Assembly: GCA_024196135.1 (NCBI GenBank) | Contig: JAMQCK010000113.1 | Span: forward strand, 1 to 61,387 | Source: Pleurotus ostreatus/Saccharomyces cerevisiae fusant | Taxonomy: Eukaryota > Opisthokonta | Direction: 5' to 3' | Length of the DNA: 61,387 bases | Part shown: one piece after another, positions 27,344 through 38,392 of the stretch | Layout: each line of letters opens with the position of its first letter | Position numbering within the stretch: the first letter of the stretch is position 1 | Position numbers and translations under genes: made by a program | The notes under the pieces: model-generated | What the model saw: the letters and a program-made list of their open reading frames with translations, nothing else | Told to the model about the DNA's origin: nothing | Databases searched by the model: none

Positions 27344-28962
27344 ATGTTGACTCTCCGCGGAACGCGTGCTGCGACGCGCTCGCTCCCCAGACTCCTTGCG
27401 CGTGGCAACGCTACTCTTACTCCTGCAACTTCCGCGAGCTCGACACCACCTCCGCCGCCGCCCTCAGCAGCGAAGCCTGCGGCACGGTCCGGGGACGCTC
27501 CTGCTCCCTCTACAGGCGTGCCTCACCAATGGAATAGACCTATACGCGAGGGCGTGATGCCGGTGTACGACTTGGCGCTCCGGCTCATCGAGGAGGACAG
27601 CCAGGCGATTAAGAAGGAGGTCGCGCAGGCGCGCAAGGAGGTAGAGGCGCTGGCGCAGGAGCTGAAGGGCTTGGACGCAGGCGCAGAGGGCTACGAAGCG
27701 AGGGAGCGCCAGCTGGAGGAGAAGAGGAGGCACTTGGAGGTGCTGGAGGTGCAGAGCGAGGTCAACCTGCCAAGCGTGCGCTTTGCGGTGGAGACGGGGA
27801 AGGGTGCGTGCGAAGTGTGTGCAGCTGTACTGAGGCTGACGAGGACTTATTGCAGCGGACCTGACGAAGCCTAGCCACCGCAAAATCCTCGAGAACAAGT
27901 GGAGGAATGAGGGTGACTTGGATTTACTGGTGCGTCCGCCCTCCCTCACATACTTCCTCCCATACTAATTCTCGGCCCAGATGGAGCGTATCTACCAGAT
28001 GAACATTGTCCCCGACGTTGTGCCCACCTTGCACCCCTCCATAAACCTCAAGTGCAACTTCGTGACGCCGGAGAGTGCGCGGCGGAGGTCGTACGCGGCG
28101 GAGTTGCAGGCGGCGAAGGACAAGGGCGTTGAGCCGCCAGCGAAGACGCCCAAGTCGAGGGCTCCGGTCGAGGCGGGTGTGTACTTGTCTCCGGCGCAGG
28201 TAAGTTAGCAGTCTGGACGTTGCATTGCTATTGCTGATATACTCGCAGACGATCGACCCGCCGACATTATACGCCGACGTCTTCCACCCGGATACTCGGT
28301 TGTACACCCTGCTCATGGTTGATCCCGACGTGCCCGACGTGGAGAACCAGACCTACACAACCTATCTGCACTGGATGGCGTGAGTCCCCCTTCTCCTTCC
28401 CTCTCACACTTGAAATACTCAACCATCTTCCCCCAGCCCCAACATTCCCCTCTCCGCCTCCACGCGCGGCCCGATTCACGTCCGCGACCTCGCCCCCACG
28501 CACACGCCCTACGTGCCCCCGCACCCCCAGCGCGGCACGCCCTACCACCGCTACACCCTCCTCCTCCTCCCCCAGCCGGCGTCCAACTCGGGCTTCGTCC
28601 CCGGCGTCACCGACCCCGCGACCCTTCCCACCCCGCAGTACACCCTCAACCACGCCGCGGCGGTCCCCGCGGGCGCGCCCACCTCCATGGCGCTCGATAT
28701 TCCGGTGGTGAAGGATGAAGACCGCGTAGGCTTTGACGTGCGTGGGTTCGTTAGGTATTGGGGATTAGGATTGGGTAGGGGGGTTGGGGAGAAGGAGGGC
28801 GGGGGCGCGTTTATGTGGCGGGAGGTATGGGATGAGGCGGTGGGCGGGATTTATAAGAGGTGGTTTGGGGGGGAGGAGCCGGTGTTTGGAAGGGCGAAGA
28901 AGGAGGATCGGTATGAGGCGTTGAAGGAGGAGAGGAAGGAGAGGTCGAGGTATTTGAAGTAG
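27344..28962 (+). CDS. Mitochondrial large ribosomal subunit protein mL38 (MRPL35 type)
   Basis: This is a structural protein of the mitochondrial 54S ribosomal subunit with a phosphatidylethanolamine-binding-protein (PEBP) fold. Five exons (27344-27803, 27856-27929, 27981-28199, 28249-28379, 28437-28962) sum to 470 codons, giving 469 residues. The N-terminus (MLTLRGTRAATRSLPRLLARG) is Arg-rich and lacks acidic residues, as expected for a mitochondrial targeting peptide. A long coiled coil at about residues 80-140 precedes the PEBP region. That region has LYTLLMVDPDVPDVENQTY, LHWMAPNIPLS and a loop HPQRGTPYHRYTLLLLPQP. The C-terminus (KEERKERSRYLK) is basic. The start is the first ATG of the frame and gives the targeting peptide. 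Identification relies on the coiled coil plus PEBP arrangement typical of fungal MRPL35. Confidence 0.9.
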
Positions 28963-29385
28963 ACGGTCCTCGGCGCTCGTATGATCTATACACAACTAAT
29001 GCAGTCACCATTCATGCACTTCCCACCGAGAAAACATGCGCACGATATACATGGAGAACTACACAGCTTCGGAACGAGAAGGTCGTACTTCAAGCGAGAG
29101 CAAGGAGGTCGTAGACGCAGCAGCAAAGACGAGGTGTAGCAACGAGAAGCGCAAGACAACAGCGAGAGCGAGTAACAGTAACGAGAACATGCAACAGCAG
29201 TAATGGCGACCAAGCACCAGCGAGAGCGGATAGAGTCCAGGCAAGAGAAAGCGAAGGTGGCGCGAGGAGTCCCGAGCGAGAGCAGATACCCAGGAAGCCG
29301 ACGTCACTAAGCGGCGAACGAAACCAGTCCGGCAGAGCGAAGTCAGTAGAGGCGAGTTTAAATGCGCCTCTCTAACACCCGCCCC
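28963..29385. other. Convergent intergenic region, nothing recognised
   Basis: This is the 3' space between mL38 (plus) and the small coiled-coil gene (minus). It is purine-biased with many GAGA/GCGAGAG words but no clear repeat unit, gene or RNA. Confidence 0.5.
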
Positions 29386-30482
29386 TCACACCTCCCCACC
29401 TCCCCCCGCCGCTCCAGGCGCGTCCATCAGCGAGATCAGCGCGTCCATATCCGCGCCCGCGCCCGCCATCGCTGCGAGACCTGCAACCTGCGCGTCCTTC
29501 CGCGCACGGTCGGCTTCGATGTTGGCGGTTTGCCGGGTGTGAGCGAGGGGCTGGGAGTGGTTGGCATGAGCGTGTATGCCACACTTGATGGACAACGGCC
29601 ACAAGAGCTTCAAGAGAGGGGAGAAAGCGAGAGAAGGAGAACCAAAGGCGATAGCGATGAAGATGCTTGACTTGACATCAAAGGCTCCAAGTGAATGAAA
29701 AGACGCACCCCGACGCCAATCTTCCCTACTTCGGTCCAGAGGCGCCTGATCTCATCCTCGACCTGGGCATATTCTTGGACGAAGGTGCTGAAGGCCGTTT
29801 GTCTGAAGGGTGAAAGTTTAGGTGAGGAACGGGATCGGAAGTGGTCAAGGAAGAGAGAAAAATGACGAGGAATGACATGGCGATGGTTACTCACACTTCT
29901 TCCAAGGACGTCCTGAAGGATTCTGCTGCAGCTTCTGTCTAGTGAACGAGGTCAGTATCAAGCGCTACTCATATTTGAGATTCGATCGTTTTGCAACGCC
30001 AATGAATGTATAGAGTCCACCGCTACCATTGGCCACAAATTCGATATAAACTCACTTCGCCGTCGATCCGCCTCCCGGCATTCGTCAGGAAGCGGCGTTC
30101 CTTTTCCTTCTTCTTCTTGTCTTGGGCGGCTGTGTGGGGGTAAGATGTGTGAAAAGGGGCATCTTGCACATCTTCGCGGAATGCGGCCCACCCATGATCT
30201 GCTCCGCGACTGCTGTCTGGAAGCTAGCAAACGGGGAGTGGTGAGTGAGGGAACGATGCGCTGCGGGCAGAATGGAAGAGGAGAAGAAAAGGGGGGGGGG
30301 GGCAAAAGATGCGCATATATGCGCATATTTCAGGCCGATGGTCGACAAGTCCGAGAGCTTCATGCCAATACTGTGTCTCCTACTCACACATCATCACTGC
30401 TGGCGCTGCTCTGCTGGGAGGCAGCGAAAGCAAAATCGTCATCGGCCTTCGTCTTCGTCTTCGTCGCGCGCTTTGGAGCCAT
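29386..30482 (-). CDS. Small coiled-coil protein of unknown function
   Basis: Six exons (30482-30388, 30223-30192, 30129-30056, 29938-29895, 29802-29709, 29550-29386) sum to 168 codons, giving 167 residues. The start MAPKRATKTKTKADDDFAF is basic then acidic. A Lys/Glu/Arg-rich segment (AAQDKKKKEKERRFLTNAGR) follows at about residues 43-66. A coiled coil runs over about residues 67-113 (AESFRTSLEEVQTAFSTFVQ and EDEIRRLWTEVGKIG). The C-terminal part is Ala/Gly-rich and ends GAAGGGGEV. I do not recognise the family; the size and layout would suit a subunit of a small complex. It is divergent from RAD1, with 207 bases between starts, so they may share a promoter. Intron 1 contains a run of at least ten Gs near 30291. 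Confidence 0.78.
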
Positions 30483-30689
30483 CTCGAAGAATTACTGAGT
30501 CTGGGTCTCCGACGTTGTGGAAGGAAGCAAGCCGTACCGCGTTTGGCAGCCCGCGCCACCGCCGCGCGAGGTGTCACGTTCACGTGCATGATCAGTGACA
30601 TTTACGCGTCGCGTATGGACGCGTTACTTCCTTCTTGACCAGAACGCCCACAGCCGGCAACGACCTCGAGCAGTAGATCTCGGGTCCAG

Positions 30690-32312
30690 ATGATGTCCCA
30701 GTCCCAATCTCAGGCTGACTCCGTACCACCTGTGAGGGAAATCTCCCATAGAGTGTGCCAGTCCAACGAACCCATCGAATTGCCCAGATCTTGCAAGCCT
30801 CCGTACATGATGTCCGATTCTTTGCCGGGATGCTGAGGGGTGTTAGCTTTTCGAATGTGAGATTGCCAGAGACATATGCGCTGATATGCTAAGAAGCCAG
30901 ATCAGCGTGCTACAATTGCCATAAGTCCAGATGGCCTCAAAGTCATCGTCGAGGAAGCGCGCTCTATACTGGGTTAGTTGCATAGACTTTGACCGTATCG
31001 AATCATATACGCACCCAGATCTCATTTTCTTCTTCCATCTCCTTTATCTCCCAACAGGCGTCGCTTATATCTGGTCCGGCATCTTCGACGAATTTACCTA
31101 CACCGCCCCCGACCCCGAGGACCCCGACACCGGCGCCGCCTTCGAGGTTCCCCTCTCCACCGTTCTCGAGTGTCTCAACATCTTCGGAAGTGCGGGGCCT
31201 GGGGCTGCCTCTTCTAGTGCCGCGCATAAGAAGTGGCGCCGGGCGGAGGATGAGGAAGAGGGGGACGGAGAGGGGGAGGGGAGGAGGAGAGGGGGCAAGG
31301 GGATCGAGCATTATATTGGCGCTTCGGGGGATAATAGGACAGGGATGAGATTGAGCTTTTTGGGGGAGGGGCATCCGATGGTGTTGTTGCTGTGGGTGAA
31401 GGATATTGGAGGGGTTGGATGGGGTTGCTGATGAGAGTTTGCAGAGCGGAGGATGCGTCGGGTCCTATAACGACTTGTCATATATCGACGTCGGAGGCGG
31501 ATCCGCACCTTGACCTACCGTTCGACCCTGACAATACGTGCGTTTCTCACTCATATTCTCACCCATATATATTGCACCCTTCTCACTCAGCTCCATAGCG
31601 CTTTACAGATAATCTTGAAGGTCTGCTTCTTTCGGATTCTTCTTGAACTCGACAGCTCATCGTTTCTAGTCCTCCTGGCTCCGCGACGCCCTCTCCGAGC
31701 TCGACCCGTCCATCGAGAAGCTCACATTCGTTGGAAACCCGAAGATAGAGGAACCGGACGGCAGGCGACGAGCAGCGAATGCGGCAGCGCCGCCATTGTT
31801 CAGGATACGGGCAGAGGGGAGCTATGGAAGTACGGAGATGGACTACCCGGACGACCGCGAGGTGCTCGAGACGTTTGAGTGCGTGCGGCCGATACAGTAT
31901 AGGTGCGTGCCTAGTTATATCTCTCGCTCGCTCAACCAATGGTGTCTCTCTTCACCACGCCCACTCTCGTCTCGACAGCAAAATAATTTTCGCCCGAACT
32001 TGAAGCTGACACCTCCCACCCCCAGCTACCGCTTCCCCCACATCCTCAAAACCGTTAAGGCAGTGCAAAATTCCACAAAAACGTCCTTGCGCATCGACGA
32101 GGAGGGGCTGCTGAGCCTGCAGTATTTGATGCCGTATACGAGGCCAAGGGGCGGGGAGAGGTTGGATTGTTTTGTGGAGTATAGGGTGAGTCGGCGATCT
32201 TGGATTTGTTCGAGAAGGGAATTCTGCCGAGTATGGGGAGGTAGGAGATGGAAGAGAAGGGATGAAGAAAGCTAATGATTTACAGTGTTTGCCGTTGGAT
32301 GACGAGGATTGA
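30690..32312 (+). CDS. RAD1: RAD1 subunit of the 9-1-1 DNA damage checkpoint clamp
   Basis: Rad1 forms a PCNA-like heterotrimeric clamp with Rad9 and Hus1. The clamp is loaded at damaged DNA and activates the ATR checkpoint. The first exons are 30690-30731, 30788-30887, 30931-30972, 31058-31391 and 31445-31537. Diagnostic sequence includes ILQASVHDVRFFAGMLRGVS, GLKVIVEEARSI, AYIWSGIFDEFTY, TVLECLNIFGS, GEGHPMVLLL, TCHISTSEADPHLDLPFD, LRDALSELDPS, MDYPDDREVLETFEC and SLRIDEEGLLSLQYLMP. It ends LDCFVEYRCLPLDDED. The intron at 30888-30930 only fits with a GC donor (GCTAAG). An acidic, Gly/Arg-rich insertion near residues 120-150 is longer than in animal Rad1. It lies next to a small coiled-coil gene on one side and MPDU1 on the other. 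Confidence 0.9.
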
Positions 32313-32557
32313 TGCAACGAATGACTTGTAGCGGGCGTCGACGATTATATGTGATGCATGTCCTCGCCAGTATCTGATACCAGGCGGGAGTGATTACAAC
32401 AAGGAACGAATGTAATGATATGGGGTATGAGGGTAATAAATATACACGTGTACTTTACCGCGGTGGCCTTGCCGTGCCTCATACGACATCGTAGACGGAC
32501 TGATGATTTCAGAAATAATTGTTCCCATTAGACCTAGCATACACTGCAGCATATAGA

Positions 32558-33610
32558 TTAATCCACCTTCCTCGACCAGTTCCGCCCGCTGCGACTTGCG
32601 GACAGCGGCGTGCCGGGGCGCGAGAGGCTTGGGGTACCCGCGCGAGGCAAGCTGGGCGTGCCCGATCTTGAATGCGGCGGCGTGCGCTCGACGAAGGCCT
32701 TCTCGTTGCGCGAGAGCAGCGGCTCCTGCTTGTCCTCCACCTTGACCTTGTGCACGACGGGGTCGCGGCCCCAGTACAGCCACATCTGCACGCCGATGAT
32801 GGCGTTGAGGACGAAGGCAAGGAGTGCGCCGAGCGCGACGAGCACGTCGTCGACCTCGCGGTAGATCGTGTAGATGCGCGCGCCGCAGCCGGCGGTTTGG
32901 AGGAGCACGGCGAACCAGGAGAGGTTCCCCGTCGACTTGTTGCGGTGGTTCTCGGTGATCTGGGGCACCTTGGAGGCGATGCTGATGGGGAGGGTGAGGG
33001 CTTGGAAGGTGGCGAGGATGGGTGGGGGGACGAAGAGGAGGAGGAGGAAGCCGACGAGCATAATGAGGAGGGTGCCGAGGAGTTTGGTGGTGCGGGAGTC
33101 GGTGGGGGAGGTGAGGGCGCGGGGACGGGTGGCGTATTGGATGAGGAGGAGCATGAGGATGGCGTTTTGCGCTGTTAGGAAGGCGTTCTCGCCGTAGGTC
33201 GAGAAGGGGATGCCGTTCCGGTAGGCGTATGTCAAGTTGACGGCGTAGGCTAGTGTCTCGAAGGCAGAACCGGCGGTGGAGATGCCCCTAGCTGATTTAC
33301 GCTTGTAGACTTGATCGTCGGGTAAGCGACATATCAAGCGAGATGGGACGTTTACGCACTGATGTAGAGCTGGGGAAGCTTCATGACACCACTACCGATG
33401 ACAATGCCCCAACCCATGCCTTTTGACAAGGCCGTCTTGAGGCATTCTGTGTCGCCAAACGCGAGGTTTTCGACGAGGGAGACATAGCATGTCTGACAGA
33501 TGGTAAACGCGTGTATTCGAGGAAAGTGAAAGAAGTAGACACACCTCCCCGACGATGCTCACGCCCAGGTCGCGGACAAAGGGTGGTAGATTTCTTGTGA
33601 TGCTCGTCAT
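32558..33610 (-). CDS. MPDU1: PQ-loop protein MPDU1 (Lec35), mannose-P-dolichol utilization
   Basis: MPDU1 is an endoplasmic reticulum membrane protein needed for use of dolichol-linked mannose and glucose in glycosylation. Three exons (33610-33545, 33492-33360, 33309-32558) sum to 317 codons, giving 316 residues. The start is the ATG of MTSITRNLPPFVRDLG. The first PQ loop is SGVMKLPQLYIIYKRKSARG and the second is ISIASKVPQITENHRNKSTG, each followed by membrane helices. Helices such as TLLIMLVGFLLLLFVPPP and VALGALLAFVLNAIIGVQMW support about seven transmembrane segments. The C-terminal tail has repeated SGTPSLPRAGTPSLSRPGTP units and ends basic (SGRNWSRKVD). It is divergent from VPS29, 134 bases between starts. 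Confidence 0.9.
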
Positions 33611-33744
33611 TGCACGAGTTGAGGACGCGCCGCAGCCGCCAACCGCGAACGTGTTCGCGATGCACTTGTTTGCGCCGGACGATCCCGCGTTTGTGGCGTT
33701 AGCGCACCCCGCGCGTCGCCCTCACCGTCGCGTCCGAAGGCGCC

Positions 33745-34536
33745 ATGGTCCTCGTACTCATCATTGGCGACCTGCACATCCCGCACAGAATACACGACCT
33801 GCCGACGAAGTTTAAGAAGCTCTTGGTCCCGGGGAAGATCCAGCAGATTCTGTGCACGGGCAATGTGTGCGACAAGGAGACGTATGATTATCTCCGGACG
33901 ATATCTCCCGACGTGCACGTCGTGAAGGGTGATTACGATGAGGTGTGTGAGGATATCATCTCGCTAAGGATGTGCTGCTGACGAGGGCGCGCAGACGCCG
34001 TTCCCCATGTCGGTGACAGTGTACCATAGCCCCATCAAAATCGGGGTCATACACGGTCACCAATGCATCCCCACTGGCGACCTTGACTCGCTCGGTGCGC
34101 TCGCACGGCAGATGGATGTAGATGTCCTTATCTCTGGACATACACATACGTGCGTCGCGCCTCCATAGCTCAACTGGCGAAATCTCATGTCCCGCCAGCT
34201 TCCAAGCACTGGAATACGACAATCGCTTCTTCGTGAACCCCGGCTCTGCCACAGGTGCCTGGTCGGGTAATGTCAAGGGGTGCGTCGGCAGTGTCCTCTC
34301 TTCGAACGCGTCTCTAATTCCTCTTCAGCGATGCCGTACCGTGCTTCGCGCTCATGGATATCCAAGGGCCAGTCGTGGTGACGTACGTCTACCAACTGGT
34401 CGAAGGCGAAGTCCGCGTCGAGAAGATCGAGTGGAGGAAGGAGGCAGAGCCTCCCATCGGCCCGCGCAGCACTGTCTTGCCCCAGAGCATACCAAGTCCC
34501 GCACCAGCGAGCCCGCCTCCCAGCAACGGCTGGTAG
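33745..34536 (+). CDS. VPS29: Retromer subunit VPS29
   Basis: Vps29 has a metallophosphoesterase fold and binds Vps35 in the retromer coat that returns receptors from endosomes to the Golgi. Four exons (33745-33942, 33995-34149, 34199-34279, 34329-34536) sum to 214 codons, giving 213 residues. The sequence starts [20 protein letters not shown]. It has [52 protein letters not shown] and [13 protein letters not shown], all in the expected order. GNVC and GHTHT are the metal-site motifs of the fold. It is about 25-30 residues longer than animal VPS29 because of a Pro/Ser-rich tail ([18 protein letters not shown]). It is divergent from MPDU1. Confidence 0.95.
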
Positions 34537-34985
34537 TCATCTTCGCGCCTGCCTTGTTGTCCAAGCTTCAACCCGTACCCTATGTATTCAGTGTCATATT
34601 TCTGCTGGAATTCCGTCATCTCTGTTGTACCCTTCAAAAGGCCCCGTTCTGCCGTCGCTTGTTGAGGATCATGAAGGTATGGAGCGTGTCGGTATCCCTC
34701 CACTGATTTATCAGCCCGACTGGCAACTGCTCGCTCCCCCCCATCTCCACCGCGCCGACAGAAGGGAAGCAGGTCAGGCTGAGCTATGGAGATCGATACA
34801 GGAGGTCCCTTGTTTCAGACTCGAACTCAATGCCGTAGGTTCCTCGTGTGGGAGGAGGCTGTGAGGGCATGCGCACAAGCCGACGCCAAACCGATACGGC
34901 ACTGGGCGCTTGATGAGCGCCCAGTGTACGTGCTTATAACCCTTTGGCGTGTTGAGGGTACTGGTTCGCTTTCCCTCCTGCCGTC
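34537..34985. other. Intergenic region upstream of the DUF3433 gene
   Basis: No gene supported. A TATAA-like sequence (CTTATAACC) at about 34930-34938 lies roughly 50 bases before the ATG at 34986. A minus-strand frame (34703-34392) lacks good splice borders and overlaps the VPS29 terminal exon. Confidence 0.45.
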
Positions 34986-37664
34986 ATGACAAGTAAGTGC
35001 GCTTCTGCCGTCTTGGCTTTGGCTGATTTGAAGTTGCAGCGAATTTGCCTGAGAGGAGTATGGCTCAGGGTGCTGGGCATGATAGTCCGCGGGAGAAGGT
35101 ACGCGAGCCCTGCATACGCGCTCTGCATACGTGAGACTGAATGGCGTCTTTCAGTCCCCCTCACCCGTAGACGACTCCTTCGAGACCCAGCAGCGTCTGC
35201 TGAGCGCGGAGTCCTCAGACGACACCCAATACGCGACCTACCCTCCCGATCGCAAGTCCGTGGCATGGGCGGCGTACGACATGCCGCAAGCCCCGCCCAC
35301 CCCGGAGCTCAAGGACTGGGTACCTGTCCCGTTACGCAAGTGGTTCTGGGTGACGCTCGCCATCCTCCTTGTCCTCCTGGCAATGGGATTGGAGGTCGCG
35401 CTGCGGTATACGAAGAGAGCTCAGGGTGCGTGGTGGGCCCTTTTGAATGGGATGGGCAAAGCTGACGTGCGGTACGACGACAGGCTGGAATATCAAAGGC
35501 AACTTCAACGACACGGGCGATGCGTGGCATTACCTGTATACTCTGCCCCCGGTTATCGTGGCTGCCGCGATCGCCGCTGCGGCAGCGTGGACCGATTTTG
35601 AGGTCAAGAAGATGCAGGTGCGTGTGCAGCGTTCTCGAGCTCGAGATAGGGACTCATGGTTGCGACAGCCCTACATCGATTTGGCGCATGGCAACTCGCC
35701 CCCACACCGGAGTCTGTTGCTGGATTACACGCGGCAGAAGTACGTTTCGAGCTCCCTTATGCCTGTTCCTCGTGCTCCCATCTTTCTCATGCCCTGATTC
35801 CGACTCGGAAGTCTAACCCTGAATCTGCAGTAACTTCATCGTATGGGCGTCTGCCGCCCATAATCGCCACTACGCAGTCACGCTCACGACGGCGATGGTC
35901 CTCCTATCGCTAGCGCTTCAGCCACTGGCGGCGGCGCTGCTCACCGTCCGTGATGTGTGGCTGCAGGGAGACGGTGCGTCGAGGCACGCGCCCGTTAGTG
36001 CCCGTTACTCATTGACGCGCATAGAGAACACTGTCAACCGGATATCGTCGATCAGTCTGGCTACGGATTTGACTACCAGCGACCTCACACGTGCGTTCAT
36101 CTTGTTGTCTGAAGATAGCATGAGATGACGAGCGAGATAGCTTTCCTTACTGCCGCGGGCTTCGCATCTGCGAATGTGCTTTACGACCTTAAGGAGCCTT
36201 CCTTCATTCATGATGGGTATACGATTGCCCCGTTCGAGGTTCGTATACTTCTCTCTATACCGTTAGCGCGCAACTGACCAACTTCAAGCTGCCCACGAAC
36301 CCACCAAATAGCACGGTCACTGCGAACACCACAGCGATGAAGTCGTCTACCAACTGCCGTGCCGTCGATGTCAACAGAGTTCACCATGTCACCGACACGG
36401 TGGACGAGTGGCTCCTGAGCGCAGAGCTCGATGGTTGCAGCCAGAACTGGCAGGTCGACCATCGTGCCGTTAGTCTGTTCGGAACGGACGCTCTGAATTG
36501 CACGTCAGGCGTCGCTCCTCAGTTCGCGCCCGTCGTGTTCTGGTTTTTTACGTGCGTGTTCACGAGTTCGCTAGCACCGTCAACAGCCTAACCTTGGTCC
36601 AGGTACCAGCCTTCCGTAGCAGCCTCTGCGACCTTCTGCTATCCCTCCTTCGAGCTTCTCGACGTGTCCGTGTCCGTCGACCATGCCTCAGGAAATATTA
36701 CCGGGGTCTCAGAATTGGGAGAATTCACCTCTTCGTCCAACTTCTCGCAATTCGCGGGGAATATGAGCAGCCTGAACGGCACACCCTTCAATGGCGTGGT
36801 GTTCAACCTCACGAATCCTGACTCGTACGTTTATTCCCATTGCTGGCTTCCGAACTTCCGGCGTGTGCTCCATGCTCACCTTACCCCAGCTACGTCCTCG
36901 AGCGCGCGAACGCGACGCAGTTGTCTTTACCGGCGGCTGTGTTCCAGCAGGCTTCGCAGAGGGATGGAGGGTTGCAAGCCAGTTTTGACAATAATGATTT
37001 TACGCCCTCGAGCGATTCAGTATACGTAGGTCCGCAGTATCAATCCGTGGTCTTCGCTCACGCCGGATGCAGAGCACGTATCTGCAGCTCATTGCACGCT
37101 CTATTTATTTCGTTCCGGACCGGCAGCTTATGTTCGTGGAGGTGAAGTCGTTCAAGAAACGACTATTCCTCAGGTAAGTATATGTACCATCTATTGATTA
37201 TCTGCTTGACGCGTCTGCCAGTGATATCGCCGTCCATCTACTCACGGCTGCGCTTCTTCTACTCGCGATACTTGCCGTCACTAGCCACATCATCCATCGC
37301 AGAGACCGCAGGCAGCTGCGCCTCCGACACCAGGTGCGTAACGATCCACGCCCACTCCATCAACGACCTTCTTTCTGACTATGTTTGTCAGCCGGGTACT
37401 ATCGCCTCTGCAGTATCGCTTGGCGCGCAGACGAGTATCGGAACGATCCTCGCCGACCATACCAACGCTAGCGACAAGGACATTCGAGAAGCGCTGGCCG
37501 GTCGGCGCTTCCGTATTCATCCCACCACCATGAAGATCGTGATGGAAGGCGAGGACGGCTACGACACCGCGCGCACGCCGCAGACAGGTGACCTGCGACG
37601 ACGCAGCGTCTTCGCATCCTTCCAGGAGAGGATCAGACCTATGTCGGCCTCGTTGAGGCCGTGA
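34986..37664 (+). CDS. DUF3433-type multi-pass membrane protein
   Basis: This is a fungal membrane protein resembling the DUF3433 family; its biochemical role is not known. The ATG at 34986 gives a two-codon-plus first exon (ATG ACA A, donor GTAAGT). It is spliced to NLPERSMAQGAGHDSPREK and then to SPSPVDDSFETQQRLLSAES. A membrane segment FWVTLAILLVLLAMGLEVAL is followed by YTLPPVIVAAAIAAAAAWTD and AVTLTTAMVLLSLALQPLAA. A large region with many NXS/T sites (GNITGVSE, SNFSQFAGNMSS, FNLTNPDS, RANATQLS) is probably extracellular or lumenal. A final helix LLTAALLLLAILAVTSHIIH precedes a cytosolic tail ending RIRPMSASLRP. I estimate about 650-680 residues in more than ten exons; I did not fix all internal borders. 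The name rests on layout and conserved phrases. Confidence 0.75.
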
Positions 37665-38392
37665 GGTGCTTCAAGGCTTGTGCCCCCTGTACATGTGCTT
37701 CTGCAGACTTGTACTTTCTACTTCGCTTTTCGCTATCTATTGTATCTGGAGGAGTAAGCTGGTTGTCATGTAGTCTACTTATAGTCGATGTGGTTATTTC
37801 GGAGTGCTGGGAGACGATTCCCGCCTGCTTGCCTTCTCTCATCCTCAAATGCCTCAAACTTCGCTGATCTCCCTCGGGCAAACACACGTTCGACAATCAC
37901 GGGGGAGGCCTCCCAAGCCAGTTCGTCGGCGATTCACAGCGCTGATTGGCCAGAGATGCGCGGCTCGGGAGGAAATCAACATGTCCATAGAGACGGTGAT
38001 AGGAACCGTCGGTCGCTTGCCCAACGACCGAGACCTCGCTGCCCCTTGCCGCCCTGTTTCTGCACGCGGAGAATTTCGATCGAGCATCAATTGTGGATGG
38101 ATGTCGCCGTCGGGAAGTGCGAACCAGCTCGCCAGCACATGGCGGTCGCCCCGTATCCTGGGTCCCTTGGTGATATCAGGTTCTGCCGGGCGGCGGCCGC
38201 GGCCGCGCGCAGAGGATAAAAAGCGGTCACGACGATGAGTGCAACCCGCCCCCTTCGTTCCTTCGGTCACAGGCCCTCCCTCCGTGGTCCCTTCGTCTTC
38301 TTCCTTCGTTTTCCTATACCTCTGGCAGGTCAATTAGCCCGGCGCCCCTTGCATACACTCTCCTTCATCTGTCGTCTTTATTTTTCGTCACT
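37665..38392. promoter_or_regulatory. Promoter region of the Egh16-like gene
   Basis: No gene is supported between the DUF3433 stop and the Egh16-like start. A GATAAAAAG sequence at about 38214-38222 could serve as TATA box, about 170 bases before the ATG at 38393. A CT-rich stretch at 38260-38390 matches the pyrimidine-rich leaders of highly expressed fungal genes. Confidence 0.45.

Noticed and set aside
27464..27949. Leu/Arg-rich minus-strand frame opposite mL38
   Set aside because: It is the complement of the Glu/Lys/Ala-rich coiled coil of mL38.
34392..34703. Minus-strand small gene downstream of VPS29
   Set aside because: It overlaps the VPS29 terminal exon in antisense and has no convincing splice sites.
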